DNA from: Planctomycetota bacterium
GTDB taxonomy: Bacteria > Planctomycetota > UBA8742 > UBA2392
Direction of reading: 5' to 3'
DNA length: 64,000 nucleotides
NCBI GenBank assembly: GCA_015075515.1
Contig: JABTUE010000004.1
Coordinates: 496,001-560,000 of the forward strand
In this document: piece by piece, positions 7,478 to 15,092 of the stretch
How the letters are laid out: the number at the start of each line of letters is the position of its first letter
Position numbering within the stretch: the stretch's first letter is position 1
Translations under genes and position numbers: made by a program
The notes under the pieces: model-generated
Databases searched by the model: none
What the model was told of the DNA's origin: nothing
Seen by the model: the letters and a program-made list of their open reading frames with translations, nothing else

Positions 7478-8938
7478 TCACACCTGGCCACCGGACTGAA
7501 TGCCGGCCGGCGCGCCGGGGGGCACAAGAACCTCGATTTCGGCGCTCATTGCCCCGCGGTTGCCGGCCAGGTCATAGGCCTGGACGCCATAGCGATAGCG
7601 CATGCCCCCCACCACGCCGCCGTCGTGGTAGGCGCAGACCCCGGCGGGCACGGCATCCATGCGTTCCGGTGGGCCGTTTTCCACCGCGCGCCAGATGTCG
7701 TAGCCGTAGACGGCCTCGTTGTCCGTCGCGGCCTGCCACTTCAGGCTGACGCGCCCGGCCTCGGCCCGGACCGTCAGCGCGGCATCGCCGCCGGGCCATT
7801 GCGGAGGTGTCTGGTCGTCGCTGTGCGGGGCGTTGATCGCGCCGCGCGGCCACAGAAAGCAGGTTACGGTCTGGAAGTGCTCGTCTTTGGCCTTGCAGAC
7901 GTTGGCGTAGCAGCAGCGTATGACGCGGTCAAAACGGCCGGACTGGACCTTTCGCGGCCAGTCCGGGTCAGCCAGCAGGGGCCGGGCCATGCCGATCAGG
8001 TCGGCCTTGCCGTCGCCAAGGATGGATTCGGCCAGTTCGGGCGTGTGGATCTTGCCGGTGGCAACCACGGGTGTGCCAAGGCCGTGCTGCACCAGAAAGG
8101 CCTTGATGCCGGCGGCGATATAAAGGTTGGCCGCCGGGGGGTAATTGCGGCCGGGCATGCAGCGTTCGCCGCTGTAACCGGTGTAGGGGTACAGGGGCTG
8201 GCCGGCCCGGGGCAGGGCGTCTTCGAACTTTCCGCCGGCGCTGATGCTGAGCCAGTCCGCGCCGGCGCGGGCCAGGGCCAGGGCGATCCAGCGGGCCTCG
8301 TCCACGGTGTAGCCGCCCTTGACGCACTCTTCGCCGTCAAAGCGCACGCCGACGGGAAAGTCCTGCCCCGCAGCGGCGCGCACGGCAGCCAGGGTTTCCA
8401 GCGGCAGGCGCAGGCGACGCTCCAGGCTGCCGCCGTAGTCATCACGCCGCGCGTTCAGCCGCGAAAGAAAGCTGGACAGCGTGTAGGCATGCGCCATGTG
8501 AAGTTCAACGGCGTCATAACCGGCCGACCGCGCGCGGACGGCGGCGGCGGCGTACAGGCCGGGAATGACCCTGACTTCGTCTATGGTTAGATCATTAACT
8601 CTCTGCCGCCATCCGGTGCGGCTGATCTTGAGAAAGTGAATGATCTGCGGGGCGCAGCGGCCGGGCCCGGCGTCGTGCATGCGCGCGGCCAGATCGCGCA
8701 GACCGGGCAGAAACTCGTCGCCGGAAATGCGCAGCAGCGGGCCGGACTTGCTGCCGTGCACGGCCATTGCCTCAAGCACAACCAGACCCGCGCCGCCGCG
8801 GGCAAAACGGGTGTAGCGTTCCGTGATCGGGCCGTTCACAAAGCCGTCTTCGCCGGACAGGCGCGTGACCATCGCGGGCACGACCAGCCGGTTGGGCAGG
8901 GTCATGCCGTTGGCGCGCAGCGGCGAAAAAAGCTTCAT
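7478..8938 (-). CDS. old yellow enzyme-family oxidoreductase fused to a C-terminal Fn3-like domain
   Basis: 486 residues. Residues 1 to about 365 are an FMN-binding TIM barrel of the NADH:flavin oxidoreductase / 2,4-dienoyl-CoA reductase group, with LFSPLRANGMTLPNRLVVPAM at the start, a GYDAVELHMAHAYTLSSFLS core, YGGSLERRLRLPLE, and the FMN phosphate end IGMARPLLADPD. Cysteines 342, 343, 348 and 360 stand where dienoyl-CoA reductases carry a [4Fe-4S] site, but the spacing CC-x4-C-x11-C differs from the usual C-x2-C-x3-C-x11-C. The FAD/NAD domain that normally follows is missing. Residues about 385-473 instead look like a fibronectin type III domain (YGYDIWRAVENGPP, YRYGVQAYDLAGN). GGT-type ribosome site; it overlaps the preceding gene by 4 bp. 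Confidence 0.82.
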   Translation of the reverse strand: MKLFSPLRANGMTLPNRLVVPAMVTRLSGEDGFVNGPITERYTRFARGGAGLVVLEAMAVHGSKSGPLLRISGDEFLPGLRDLAARMHDAGPGRCAPQIIHFLKISRTGWRQRVNDLTIDEVRVIPGLYAAAAVRARSAGYDAVELHMAHAYTLSSFLSRLNARRDDYGGSLERRLRLPLETLAAVRAAAGQDFPVGVRFDGEECVKGGYTVDEARWIALALARAGADWLSISAGGKFEDALPRAGQPLYPYTGYSGERCMPGRNYPPAANLYIAAGIKAFLVQHGLGTPVVATGKIHTPELAESILGDGKADLIGMARPLLADPDWPRKVQSGRFDRVIRCCYANVCKAKDEHFQTVTCFLWPRGAINAPHSDDQTPPQWPGGDAALTVRAEAGRVSLKWQAATDNEAVYGYDIWRAVENGPPERMDAVPAGVCAYHDGGVVGGMRYRYGVQAYDLAGNRGAMSAEIEVLVPPGAPAGIQSGGQV

Positions 8939-9618
8939 GGGGTGACCTTCTTCTGGCGCCCCGAGCGCGAAGGTTTCGGCGCCGGGCGTGCCTGCACCTC
9001 GGTGGCCACACGCACGGCACGCGAGCTGCCCCAGTCGGCCTGGGCCAGCTCTCCTTTGTCATCGAAGTAAAAGGCCTGAACGCGGGTTCCTTCGGCGTTT
9101 AACCAGATGACCTCCCACAACGGCGCCGCCGTCGGAAACGGCGTGGTGCCGGTGCGGCCACAGCACAGCAGCTTGGCCCCCGTACCCAGATGGCCGCTGC
9201 CTTCGGTCAAGGGCGTGAACGTCAGGCTGGCCTCGGGCTGGTTGTAGATCGCCGACGCCAGCGCGAACACGGCGTACGTGGGCATCACATCATCGGGCAC
9301 AGCATCGTTGTTTTCGGATGCCGCCGAGCCCTGGGCCTGCATGCGCCCGCCGGCAAAGCGGATCTGGGACGACTGCTGTCCGTCGTTGTAGGCAACTTCC
9401 AGCGGCACCAGCCGCCCCTGCTTGCGCGTCAGAACCACGCGGCAGGTGGCCTCGTGGTCTATGGCGCGGCGATCCAGCCGGCCGTGGATGGACACCTGCT
9501 GGTCAATGATGCGGCGGCTGTTGGTGTCGCGTGACCGGTACACCCGCAAAAAACCTGCATGAGACGCCGATGCGGCTCGTCCCAGATGCACGGCAAACCA
9601 GATTTCACTGCTGTCCAT
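8935..9618 (-). CDS. hypothetical protein of the aryl-CoA-type gene run
   Basis: 227 residues, no signal peptide. It is rich in beta strands (ATCRVVLTRKQGRLVPLEVAYNDG) with a basic lysine/arginine tail (KPSRSGRQKKVTP). Two adjacent cysteines (KLLCCGRTG) are the only notable residues. I do not recognise a family. It is placed 12 bp after the ferredoxin gene and its stop overlaps the OYE start by 4 bp (ATGA), so it is almost certainly translated with them. Confidence 0.6.
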   Translation of the reverse strand: MDSSEIWFAVHLGRAASASHAGFLRVYRSRDTNSRRIIDQQVSIHGRLDRRAIDHEATCRVVLTRKQGRLVPLEVAYNDGQQSSQIRFAGGRMQAQGSAASENNDAVPDDVMPTYAVFALASAIYNQPEASLTFTPLTEGSGHLGTGAKLLCCGRTGTTPFPTAAPLWEVIWLNAEGTRVQAFYFDDKGELAQADWGSSRAVRVATEVQARPAPKPSRSGRQKKVTP

Positions 9619-9630
9619 GGTGCGGTTCTC

Positions 9631-9978
9631 TCATTGCCTGGGCGCCGGGTGCTGGCGCAGGCGTTCAACGGGAATGCCGGCAATCAGGTGGCTGTGCACG
9701 ATTTCGTCCACGTCGGCCACCGTCACATTGCGGTACCACACGGCCTCGGGGTAGACGACAACGCTGACGCCGAACTCGCAGGTGTCCAGACAGCCGCATT
9801 TCTGGGCACGCATGCGGGGCTTGAGCTTCAGTTCATCCACCAGCGCCTTGAAGCGTTCCAGCACCTGGGGGGCGCCCTTGCGCACGCAGTCGCCGCGCGG
9901 GTTGTCGGCCGGGCGCTCGTTCATGCAGATGAACACGTGGCGTTCATAGGGCGGAAAGCGACGGGCGGGATCGGTCAT
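9631..9978 (-). CDS. thioredoxin-like [2Fe-2S] ferredoxin
   Basis: 115 residues. The pattern HVFICMNERP ... GDC ... QKCGCLDTC matches thioredoxin-fold ferredoxins (the type also found in NuoE and bacterial hydrogenase subunits), with Cys ligands in the first loop (C18), at GDC, and in the CGCLDTC segment. The following GVSVVVYPEAVWY strand is characteristic. It probably passes electrons to or from a partner flavoenzyme. Its start overlaps the acyl-CoA dehydrogenase stop by 4 bp and it lies two genes upstream of the OYE gene, which makes those flavoproteins the obvious partners. Confidence 0.85.
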   Translation of the reverse strand: MTDPARRFPPYERHVFICMNERPADNPRGDCVRKGAPQVLERFKALVDELKLKPRMRAQKCGCLDTCEFGVSVVVYPEAVWYRNVTVADVDEIVHSHLIAGIPVERLRQHPAPRQ

Positions 9979-11102
9979 GGCGACTCCAGAATGGCGCGGG
10001 CAACCACAAGTTGCTGCACTTCGCTGGCACCCTCGTAGATGCGCAAGGGGCGGATCTCGCGGTACAGGCGCTCAAACACGCTGCCGTGCAGCACACCCAG
10101 CCCGCCGGCCAGTTGCAGCGCCTTGTCTATGATCCACTGCGCGTTTTCCGTGGCCTGCCATTTGGCCAGCGCCACCTCGCGCGCCTGGCGGTGCTCGCCC
10201 TGGTCAAACAGCCAGGCCGTGCGGTACGTCAGCAGCCGCGACGCATCCAACCGCGCGCTCATTTCGGCCAGGATGCCCTGGGCCACGGGCTGGTCGCCCA
10301 GTGTGCCGCCGAACATGCGGCGCTGGCGCAGGTGTTTGACACATTCATCATAGGCCCGGCGCGCAAAACCGTTGGCCGCCGCAGCCACCGTGGGCCGGCA
10401 ACGTTCCAGTGTCATTAACGCAAGTTTCAGGCCTTCGCCTTCCTGGCCAAGCCGGTTGCCCGCCGGCACGCGGGCCTTTTCAAGAATCACGCGGCCCAAA
10501 GGGTGCGGCGAGGTCGGCCGCTGTTTTTCCACGCTCAGGCCCGGTGTACCGGCCGGCACCAGAAACGCGCTGATGCCTTTGCGGCCTTCGCCCGTGCGCG
10601 CAAACAGTGTGTAGTGAGTGGCCACACCGGCGTTGCTGATCAGGTGTTTGATGCCCGTAATCTCGTATTCGTCCCCCACCCTTTCCGCGCGGGTGGTCTG
10701 GGCGGCCAGGTCGCTGCCGGCTTCGGGCTCGGTGATCGCAAAGGCCATGCAGGCTTCGCCGCTGGCCACCGCCGGCAGCATTTCGGTCTTGAGTGTGTCA
10801 CTGCCCATCAGGCCAATCGCGATACTGCCCAACGCCTGCATGACATAGGCCAGGTCGGCAATGCCGCTGTGGTAGGCCAGCACTTCGCGCGCCAGCACGT
10901 TGGGCATCTGGCGCCAGGGCTCGGACACGGTGTGTTTAAGGGCGCCCCACTCGGCCAGTGTGGCCAGGGCAGCGCGCAGGGCTTCGGCGTCGTCGCCCTT
11001 CTCCGGATCGGGCCAGATGTGGGCCCAGGCCGCGGTGTCAAGCTCGCGAACCAGAGCGCGGTGCTCGTCGGTGAAGAACGGAAGTTTCAGCAGGTCTTGC
11101 AT
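9975..11102 (-). CDS. acyl-CoA dehydrogenase
   Basis: 375 residues, standard length. FAD enzyme that introduces a double bond next to a CoA thioester. The three ACAD domains are visible: helical N-domain from LPFFTDEHRALVREL, the middle beta-domain with ACMAFAITEPEAGSDLAAQTT and ITGIKHLISNAG, and the helical C-domain with LTYRTAWLFDQGEHRQAREVALAKW, ALQLAGGLGVLHGSVFERLYREIRPLRIYEGASEVQQ. The last segment carries the family-typical IYEG motif, where the catalytic base of short/medium-chain enzymes is located. The ATG at MQDLLKL is chosen over one 21 codons upstream that would overlap the hydratase. It follows enoyl-CoA hydratase by 29 bp. Confidence 0.92.
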   Translation of the reverse strand: MQDLLKLPFFTDEHRALVRELDTAAWAHIWPDPEKGDDAEALRAALATLAEWGALKHTVSEPWRQMPNVLAREVLAYHSGIADLAYVMQALGSIAIGLMGSDTLKTEMLPAVASGEACMAFAITEPEAGSDLAAQTTRAERVGDEYEITGIKHLISNAGVATHYTLFARTGEGRKGISAFLVPAGTPGLSVEKQRPTSPHPLGRVILEKARVPAGNRLGQEGEGLKLALMTLERCRPTVAAAANGFARRAYDECVKHLRQRRMFGGTLGDQPVAQGILAEMSARLDASRLLTYRTAWLFDQGEHRQAREVALAKWQATENAQWIIDKALQLAGGLGVLHGSVFERLYREIRPLRIYEGASEVQQLVVARAILESP

Positions 11103-11131
11103 GTTGTTGCGGCCCGGGTGACGGATTCTGT

Positions 11132-11920
11132 CTAGCCGAACTTTGGTTCGCGCTTTTCCTTCCACGCGGTGTAGCTTTCCCGGAAGTCCGGGTGCTGCAT
11201 GCAGATGGCCTGGGCCTGCGCTTCGGCCTCCAGGGCGGTTTCCAGGTCAAAGTCCAGCGCTTTGTTAAGCAGCTCCTTGGTCATCATCAGGCCGAACTGC
11301 GGGCCTTTGCAAAGCCTGGCGGCCAGTTCAGCCACGCGGGGCATGAGCTGTTGGGCCGGCAGAACCTCGTTGTAAAGGCCGATCTTGTGGGCCTCCAGCG
11401 CGGTGATGAAGTCACCGGTCATCAGCAATTCCGTGGCTTTGGTCCAGCCCACCACGCGCGGCAAAAGAAAACACGCGCCCATGTCGGCACCCGAAAGCCC
11501 CACCTTGGTGAACAGAAAGGCGCACCTGGCGGTGTCGCTGGCAACGCGGAAGTCACAGGCCAGGGCAATCGCCGCGCCGGCGCCACAGGTGGTGCCATTG
11601 AGCGCCCCGATCACAGGCTTGCGCAGGTTGCGGATCGCGCGCACCACATCCACGGTCATGCGCGTGAAATCCAGCAGGCCTTTCATGTCGCGCGCAAACA
11701 GATTGCCGATGATGTCTTCGACATCGCCGCCGCTGCAGAAGGCCTTGCCCGCGCCGGTGATTACCAGCACGCGGCAGGACGGCCGGGTGTCCAGCCAGCG
11801 CAGAAACACCGGCAACTCGGCGTACACGTCGAAGGTCAGGGCGTTGAGCCGTTCGGGCCGGTTCAGAGTCAGCGTGCCGACGCCATCGCTTTCGGCGTAC
11901 AGAAAGTGTTTTGGCGTCAT
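11132..11920 (-). CDS. enoyl-CoA hydratase/isomerase family protein
   Basis: 262 residues, crotonase family. The N-terminal GTLTLNRPERLNAL segment, the oxyanion-hole stretch CSGGDV and the second oxyanion glycines (NGTTCGAGAAIALACDFRVAS) are present. In the active-site region VGLSGADMGACFLLPRVVG the usual paired glutamates of water-adding hydratases are not both present, so it may catalyse a different crotonase reaction such as ring-CoA hydration, isomerisation or hydrolysis. It lies between MarR (4-bp overlap) and acyl-CoA dehydrogenase, consistent with a beta-oxidation-like step. Confidence 0.88.
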   Translation of the reverse strand: MTPKHFLYAESDGVGTLTLNRPERLNALTFDVYAELPVFLRWLDTRPSCRVLVITGAGKAFCSGGDVEDIIGNLFARDMKGLLDFTRMTVDVVRAIRNLRKPVIGALNGTTCGAGAAIALACDFRVASDTARCAFLFTKVGLSGADMGACFLLPRVVGWTKATELLMTGDFITALEAHKIGLYNEVLPAQQLMPRVAELAARLCKGPQFGLMMTKELLNKALDFDLETALEAEAQAQAICMQHPDFRESYTAWKEKREPKFG

Positions 11921-12387
11921 GGGCGCCCCGCCTTGGGTTCAAACAGCGACGCGACCTTGTCCAGATCGGCGCGCAGATTCTGCACGTCGTTCTCGCTCAG
12001 GCCGGCAAACAGCTTCACGATCTGGCGCTCGTGCTCGGGGATCAACTGGGCACAGTAGTCCTTGCCGCGCGGCGTAAGGCGGATGAAGATCTGGCGCCGG
12101 TCGCGCGGGTTGGTCTCGCGCCGCACCAGCTCGAGTTTTTCCAGGCGGTCCACAATGCCGGTCAGGTTGCCGGCCGTGACCAGCAGCTTTTCCGACAACG
12201 CCGAAAAGGTCAGACCGTCTTCGGCGCGCGCCAACTGTGCCAGCACGTCGAACTGCGGCATGGTGCACTCGGCGCGCAGGCCGCCGCGCAACTCGCGCAT
12301 GGCAAGGTTGTAACACCGCGCCAGGCGGATCCACATGCCCACCCGCGCGCGTTCGGCGGCACTCAATGGCCCTCGCGTATCAGGCAT
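11917..12387 (-). CDS. MarR-family transcriptional regulator
   Basis: 156 residues, typical MarR size. The winged-helix core is clear: TMPQFDVLAQLARAEDGLTFSALSEKLLVTAGNLTGIVDRLEKLELVRRE followed by the wing PRDRRQIFIRLTPRGKDYC. MarR repressors bind palindromic operators and are released by small ligands. In aromatic-CoA clusters the ligand is usually the acid or its CoA ester. It is embedded in the operon it probably controls, overlapping RidA by 8 bp and the hydratase by 4 bp. A candidate operator lies at 13576-13592 upstream of the first operon gene. Confidence 0.92.
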   Translation of the reverse strand: MPDTRGPLSAAERARVGMWIRLARCYNLAMRELRGGLRAECTMPQFDVLAQLARAEDGLTFSALSEKLLVTAGNLTGIVDRLEKLELVRRETNPRDRRQIFIRLTPRGKDYCAQLIPEHERQIVKLFAGLSENDVQNLRADLDKVASLFEPKAGRP

Positions 12388-12787
12388 CGGCGATCACTCC
12401 GGTTGCTTCAATCTCCACGCGCGCGCCGGGCTCCAGCAACCCCCGAACCTCCAGCAGCGCCATGGCCGGGTAGTGCCGGCCCATGATCTCGCGCCAGGCC
12501 TCGCCCACGGCCTTGAGGTTCGCGGCGTATTCGCGCTTGTCGGTCACGTACAGATTGACACGGCCCAGGTGTTCGACACGGCCGCCGGCGGCCTCGACGC
12601 AGGCGCGCACGTTGGCCAGCGCCTGCCGGAACTGGGCCACAAAATCGTCGCTCACCATGCGCTCTTGCGCGTCCCAGCCCACCTGTCCGGCAACGAAAAG
12701 CGCACGACCCGGCGGCAGGACCACGACGTTGTTGTAACCGCGCGGGCGCCGCCAGCCGGGAGGATTGATGAAGTCGGGCTGTCGCAT
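12380..12787 (-). CDS. RidA/YjgF-family protein (imine/enamine deaminase)
   Basis: 135 residues. The RidA fold is recognisable from ALFVAGQVGWDAQ, the FRQALANVRACVEAAGG helix, VNLYVTDKREYAANLKAVGEAWREIMGRHYPAMALLEVRGLLEPGARVEIEATG. The near-C-terminal PGARVEIEA strand is where true RidA proteins have an arginine and glutamate contacting the substrate. Family members hydrolyse reactive imines or act on ring-fission products. RidA paralogues recur in aerobic 2-aminobenzoyl-CoA clusters. Its ATG shares one base with the TGA of the preceding SDR gene. Confidence 0.88.
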   Translation of the reverse strand: MRQPDFINPPGWRRPRGYNNVVVLPPGRALFVAGQVGWDAQERMVSDDFVAQFRQALANVRACVEAAGGRVEHLGRVNLYVTDKREYAANLKAVGEAWREIMGRHYPAMALLEVRGLLEPGARVEIEATGVIADA

Positions 12788-13554
12788 CAGTGTTCGATCT
12801 CCCCGCCGTCCACGCTGAGCGCCTGGCCGTTGATGCCGTGCGCGCCGTCGCCCAGCAGAAAGGCCACGGCGTTGGCGATCTCGGCCGGGTCAAACACCCG
12901 GTTCTGCGGGCTCAGGCGCATGAGTTTGTCCTCGGCCTGCACTTCGTCCAGCCCGGTGCGTTCGGCAATGTTGCGTATGGTCTGGTCAAACATTTCGGTG
13001 CGTACATAGCCGGGGCAAACGGCGTTGAACGTCACGCCCTTGCCCGCGTATTCGCGCGCCAGACTGCGCGTGGCACCCAGCAGCGCGTGCTTGCTGGCGG
13101 CATAGGCCGTCACATACGGATAGCCCGCCAGTGCCGCCGTGCTGGCAATGTTGATGACCCGCCCGCCCTTGTTTTCAACCATGCGCGGCACCACGGCGCG
13201 CATGATGCGGATCGGCGCGTAGACGTTCAGCTCAAAGTGCCGGCGCAGCAGCAGTTCGTCGGTCTTGGCCAGCGCCGCGCTTTCGGCCATTCCCGCGTTG
13301 TTTACCAGGCCCCACGGCGGCCCCAGCGCGTCCAAGGCCGCGTCGCGCACCCGCGCCCCGGCCGTTTCCTCGGTAATGTCACAGGCAAACGTGGCCACCT
13401 TTGCACCCTGCGAGGCCAGTTCCAGCGCCAGTTCATCCAGGGCATCGGCCGTGCGCGCCACCAGAAGCAGGGCGTAGCCATCGGCAGCCAGACGCGTGGC
13501 AATCGCTTTGCCGATACCGCGGGACGCGCCAGTGATGATGACGGACTGGGCCAT
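12787..13554 (-). CDS. SDR-family dehydrogenase (3-hydroxyacyl-CoA/3-hydroxybutyrate dehydrogenase-like)
   Basis: 255 residues. Nucleotide-binding loop TGASRGIG, DIT acidic adenine pocket, NNAG, catalytic Ser in INIASTAA, and YAASK (Tyr-x3-Lys). The C-terminal DEVQAEDKLMRLSPQNRVFDPAEIANAVAFLLGDGAHGINGQALSVDGG matches the 3-hydroxybutyrate/3-hydroxyacyl-CoA dehydrogenase branch. In this gene order it would oxidise a beta-hydroxyacyl-CoA after the hydratase step. It is the first gene of the tight SDR-RidA-MarR-ECH-ACAD-ferredoxin run. An upstream palindrome is a candidate regulatory site. Confidence 0.9.
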   Translation of the reverse strand: MAQSVIITGASRGIGKAIATRLAADGYALLLVARTADALDELALELASQGAKVATFACDITEETAGARVRDAALDALGPPWGLVNNAGMAESAALAKTDELLLRRHFELNVYAPIRIMRAVVPRMVENKGGRVINIASTAALAGYPYVTAYAASKHALLGATRSLAREYAGKGVTFNAVCPGYVRTEMFDQTIRNIAERTGLDEVQAEDKLMRLSPQNRVFDPAEIANAVAFLLGDGAHGINGQALSVDGGEIEH

Positions 13555-13575
13555 CCCGTTACTTTAGGTTTCGAT

Positions 13576-13592
13576 GGTTGTGAAATGCAACC
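13576..13592 (-). promoter_or_regulatory. candidate MarR operator upstream of the SDR operon
   Basis: Inverted repeat GGTTG-N7-CAACC, 22 bp upstream of the SDR start and within the 68-bp gap after the creatininase gene. Size and position suit a MarR dimer site. Sequence-only inference. Confidence 0.28.
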
Positions 13593-13622
13593 GATATAAA
13601 TGCGACTTTTCTGGCGCCGGGC

Positions 13623-14378
13623 CTATTGCCCCAGTTCAGCCCTCACAGCCGCCACCAGCGCCGCAGCCAACGCTTCGTAGGTCTGTACGCCCTCTTCGGC
13701 GCTGGCCTGCTGCGGAAAGCCGAAGTAAGCCTGCGGACCGCCGGCTTGCTCGAAGGTTTTGGCACCCTTGGCAAAGGCTTCGGTAAGGCTGGCGGGGTTG
13801 TCGCCGGCGCTGCGGCGGGCGTCTTCATCTACAAGCTCAGGCCGCGCGGCCATCACCAGACTGGTTTCGAACTGCCCGGCGTGGCAGGCACCGGATTGAA
13901 ACTCGGCAGTCAATGTTTGTGCCAGCTTGCGGCGTGTGAAATCCGGAAACGCGACTTTCAAGCCCAGCGCGGCAATCTCCGCCGCGGCCTCGCGCAGCAT
14001 GGTCACGTTGGCCGGGTCAAAGTGGCTGTTGGCCAGCGCCAGACAGGCAAAACCCTGGGCCTTCAGCGACCGGGCAATGTCCAGCAATACGGCCTTGGCG
14101 GCGTTGGCGCCGATGCTGATTGTGCCGGGAAAGGCGGCGGCATATTCGGCGGGCGCATAAGCCAGCGCGGGCAAAATGAACGCGGCAATGCCCGCGTCTT
14201 CCAGTTCCGGCACGGCGTACTGGGCCATGCCTTCGCTGATGATGACGTCGGTGTTCAGCGGCAGATGCGGGCCGTGGGCCTCGGTGGCGCCCAGGGGCAG
14301 AATCGCCACCACAGGTCGCCCGCCTGCAAGAGCGGCCCTGATCTGAGGCCATGTGGCATGGGCAAAAGTTGGGTTCAT
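13623..14378 (-). CDS. creatininase-family amidohydrolase
   Basis: 251 residues. The family metal site is visible: GATEAHGPHLPLNTD (Glu33, His35, Asp44), the middle NSHFDPAN segment in place of the usual NGHGGN, and HAGQFETS in place of HAGEFETS. Creatininase homologues open cyclic amides or hydrolyse formamides. The changed middle motif means the substrate may differ from creatinine. Relatives occur in cofactor and aromatic-degradation clusters. Its ATG overlaps the VapC stop by 4 bp, an unusual coupling to a toxin gene. 68 bp separate it from the SDR operon on the same strand. Confidence 0.85.
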   Translation of the reverse strand: MNPTFAHATWPQIRAALAGGRPVVAILPLGATEAHGPHLPLNTDVIISEGMAQYAVPELEDAGIAAFILPALAYAPAEYAAAFPGTISIGANAAKAVLLDIARSLKAQGFACLALANSHFDPANVTMLREAAAEIAALGLKVAFPDFTRRKLAQTLTAEFQSGACHAGQFETSLVMAARPELVDEDARRSAGDNPASLTEAFAKGAKTFEQAGGPQAYFGFPQQASAEEGVQTYEALAAALVAAVRAELGQ

Positions 14379-14800
14379 GGGCGGCGGGCCGGAGAATGGA
14401 GTTGAAGGGGTACAACCTTGCGAAAACGCTCGAAATCCCTGTCGGCGCTGAAGACAGCCAGCTTGCGCGCCAGAGCCACAGCGCAGATCAGAAGGTCCGT
14501 CGGGGCGCCTGAAATACCGTGTTTCCGAAGCGGCAGTTCCAGCTCGACCGCCTGTTCATAATCGGCGGTCTCAGGCACAAGATCCGGAAACCGCCGAAAC
14601 GCTGACTTCAGGCGTTCAAAGTTGCCCGATGTGCGCGCCCCGCGCAGCAGCTCCTGTCGGATGGCGCCGATGATACATACCCGGCCTTCCTCCACGAGAT
14701 TGGTCAGCTCCTGCACAAGCGCGGCCTCGTCGCGGCTGACCGCGCCGCCCTTGCGCCTGAGCGCGAGCGACCAGATCGAAGTGTCCACAAGGACGTTCAT
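14375..14800 (-). CDS. vapC: type II toxin VapC, PIN-domain ribonuclease
   Basis: 141 residues. PIN domain with its acidic metal-binding residues: Asp6 (VDTSIW), Glu50 (AIRQELL), Asp102 (PTDLLICA) and Asp120/Asp122 (FSADRDF). VapC toxins cut specific RNAs when not bound by VapB. The start overlaps the VapB stop by 4 bp (ATGA), the usual coupling for the pair. Its own stop overlaps the start of the creatininase gene. Confidence 0.92.
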   Translation of the reverse strand: MNVLVDTSIWSLALRRKGGAVSRDEAALVQELTNLVEEGRVCIIGAIRQELLRGARTSGNFERLKSAFRRFPDLVPETADYEQAVELELPLRKHGISGAPTDLLICAVALARKLAVFSADRDFERFRKVVPLQLHSPARRP

Positions 14801-15003
14801 GCGCGTTTGCGCTTTCGTTCGGCTTTGTAGTTCCAGTTCTGGTCAAACTCGACTGTGCCGAACAGCTTGATGATTTCGCGCTGTTTATGCCGGCGGATGT
14901 ACTCAATCAGGGCGGCCATGACGGCCTCGCGCTTGGTCTTGTGGCCACCGACCTTTACGGCCTCGGCAATGACCTTGTCGTCCAGAGCCAGATTGGTCGG
15001 CAT
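14797..15003 (-). CDS. vapB: type II antitoxin VapB
   Basis: 68 residues from the ATG at MPTNLALDD, supported by GGAGG 8 nt upstream. The N-terminal LALDDKVIAEAVKVGGHKTKREAVMAALIEYIRRHKQ is the ribbon-helix-helix DNA-binding part that lets VapB repress its own promoter. The C-terminal FGTVEFDQNWNYKAERKRKRA segment is the toxin-neutralising tail (the F-D-W pattern is typical of this VapB family). It precedes vapC. Confidence 0.9.
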   Translation of the reverse strand: MPTNLALDDKVIAEAVKVGGHKTKREAVMAALIEYIRRHKQREIIKLFGTVEFDQNWNYKAERKRKRA

Positions 15004-15092
15004 TACACATACCTCCACACATCAGCTTACACACCAATGGCAGCGGCATCAACACTCGTGGCGGGCGCGCGAGGCCTTCGCGCGTCCTGAAT

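Noticed and set aside
13561..13590. TTGCAT-18-TAAAGT promoter upstream of the SDR operon
   Set aside because: It would put the transcript start at the start codon itself; leaderless expression is possible but unsupported, so only the palindrome is listed.
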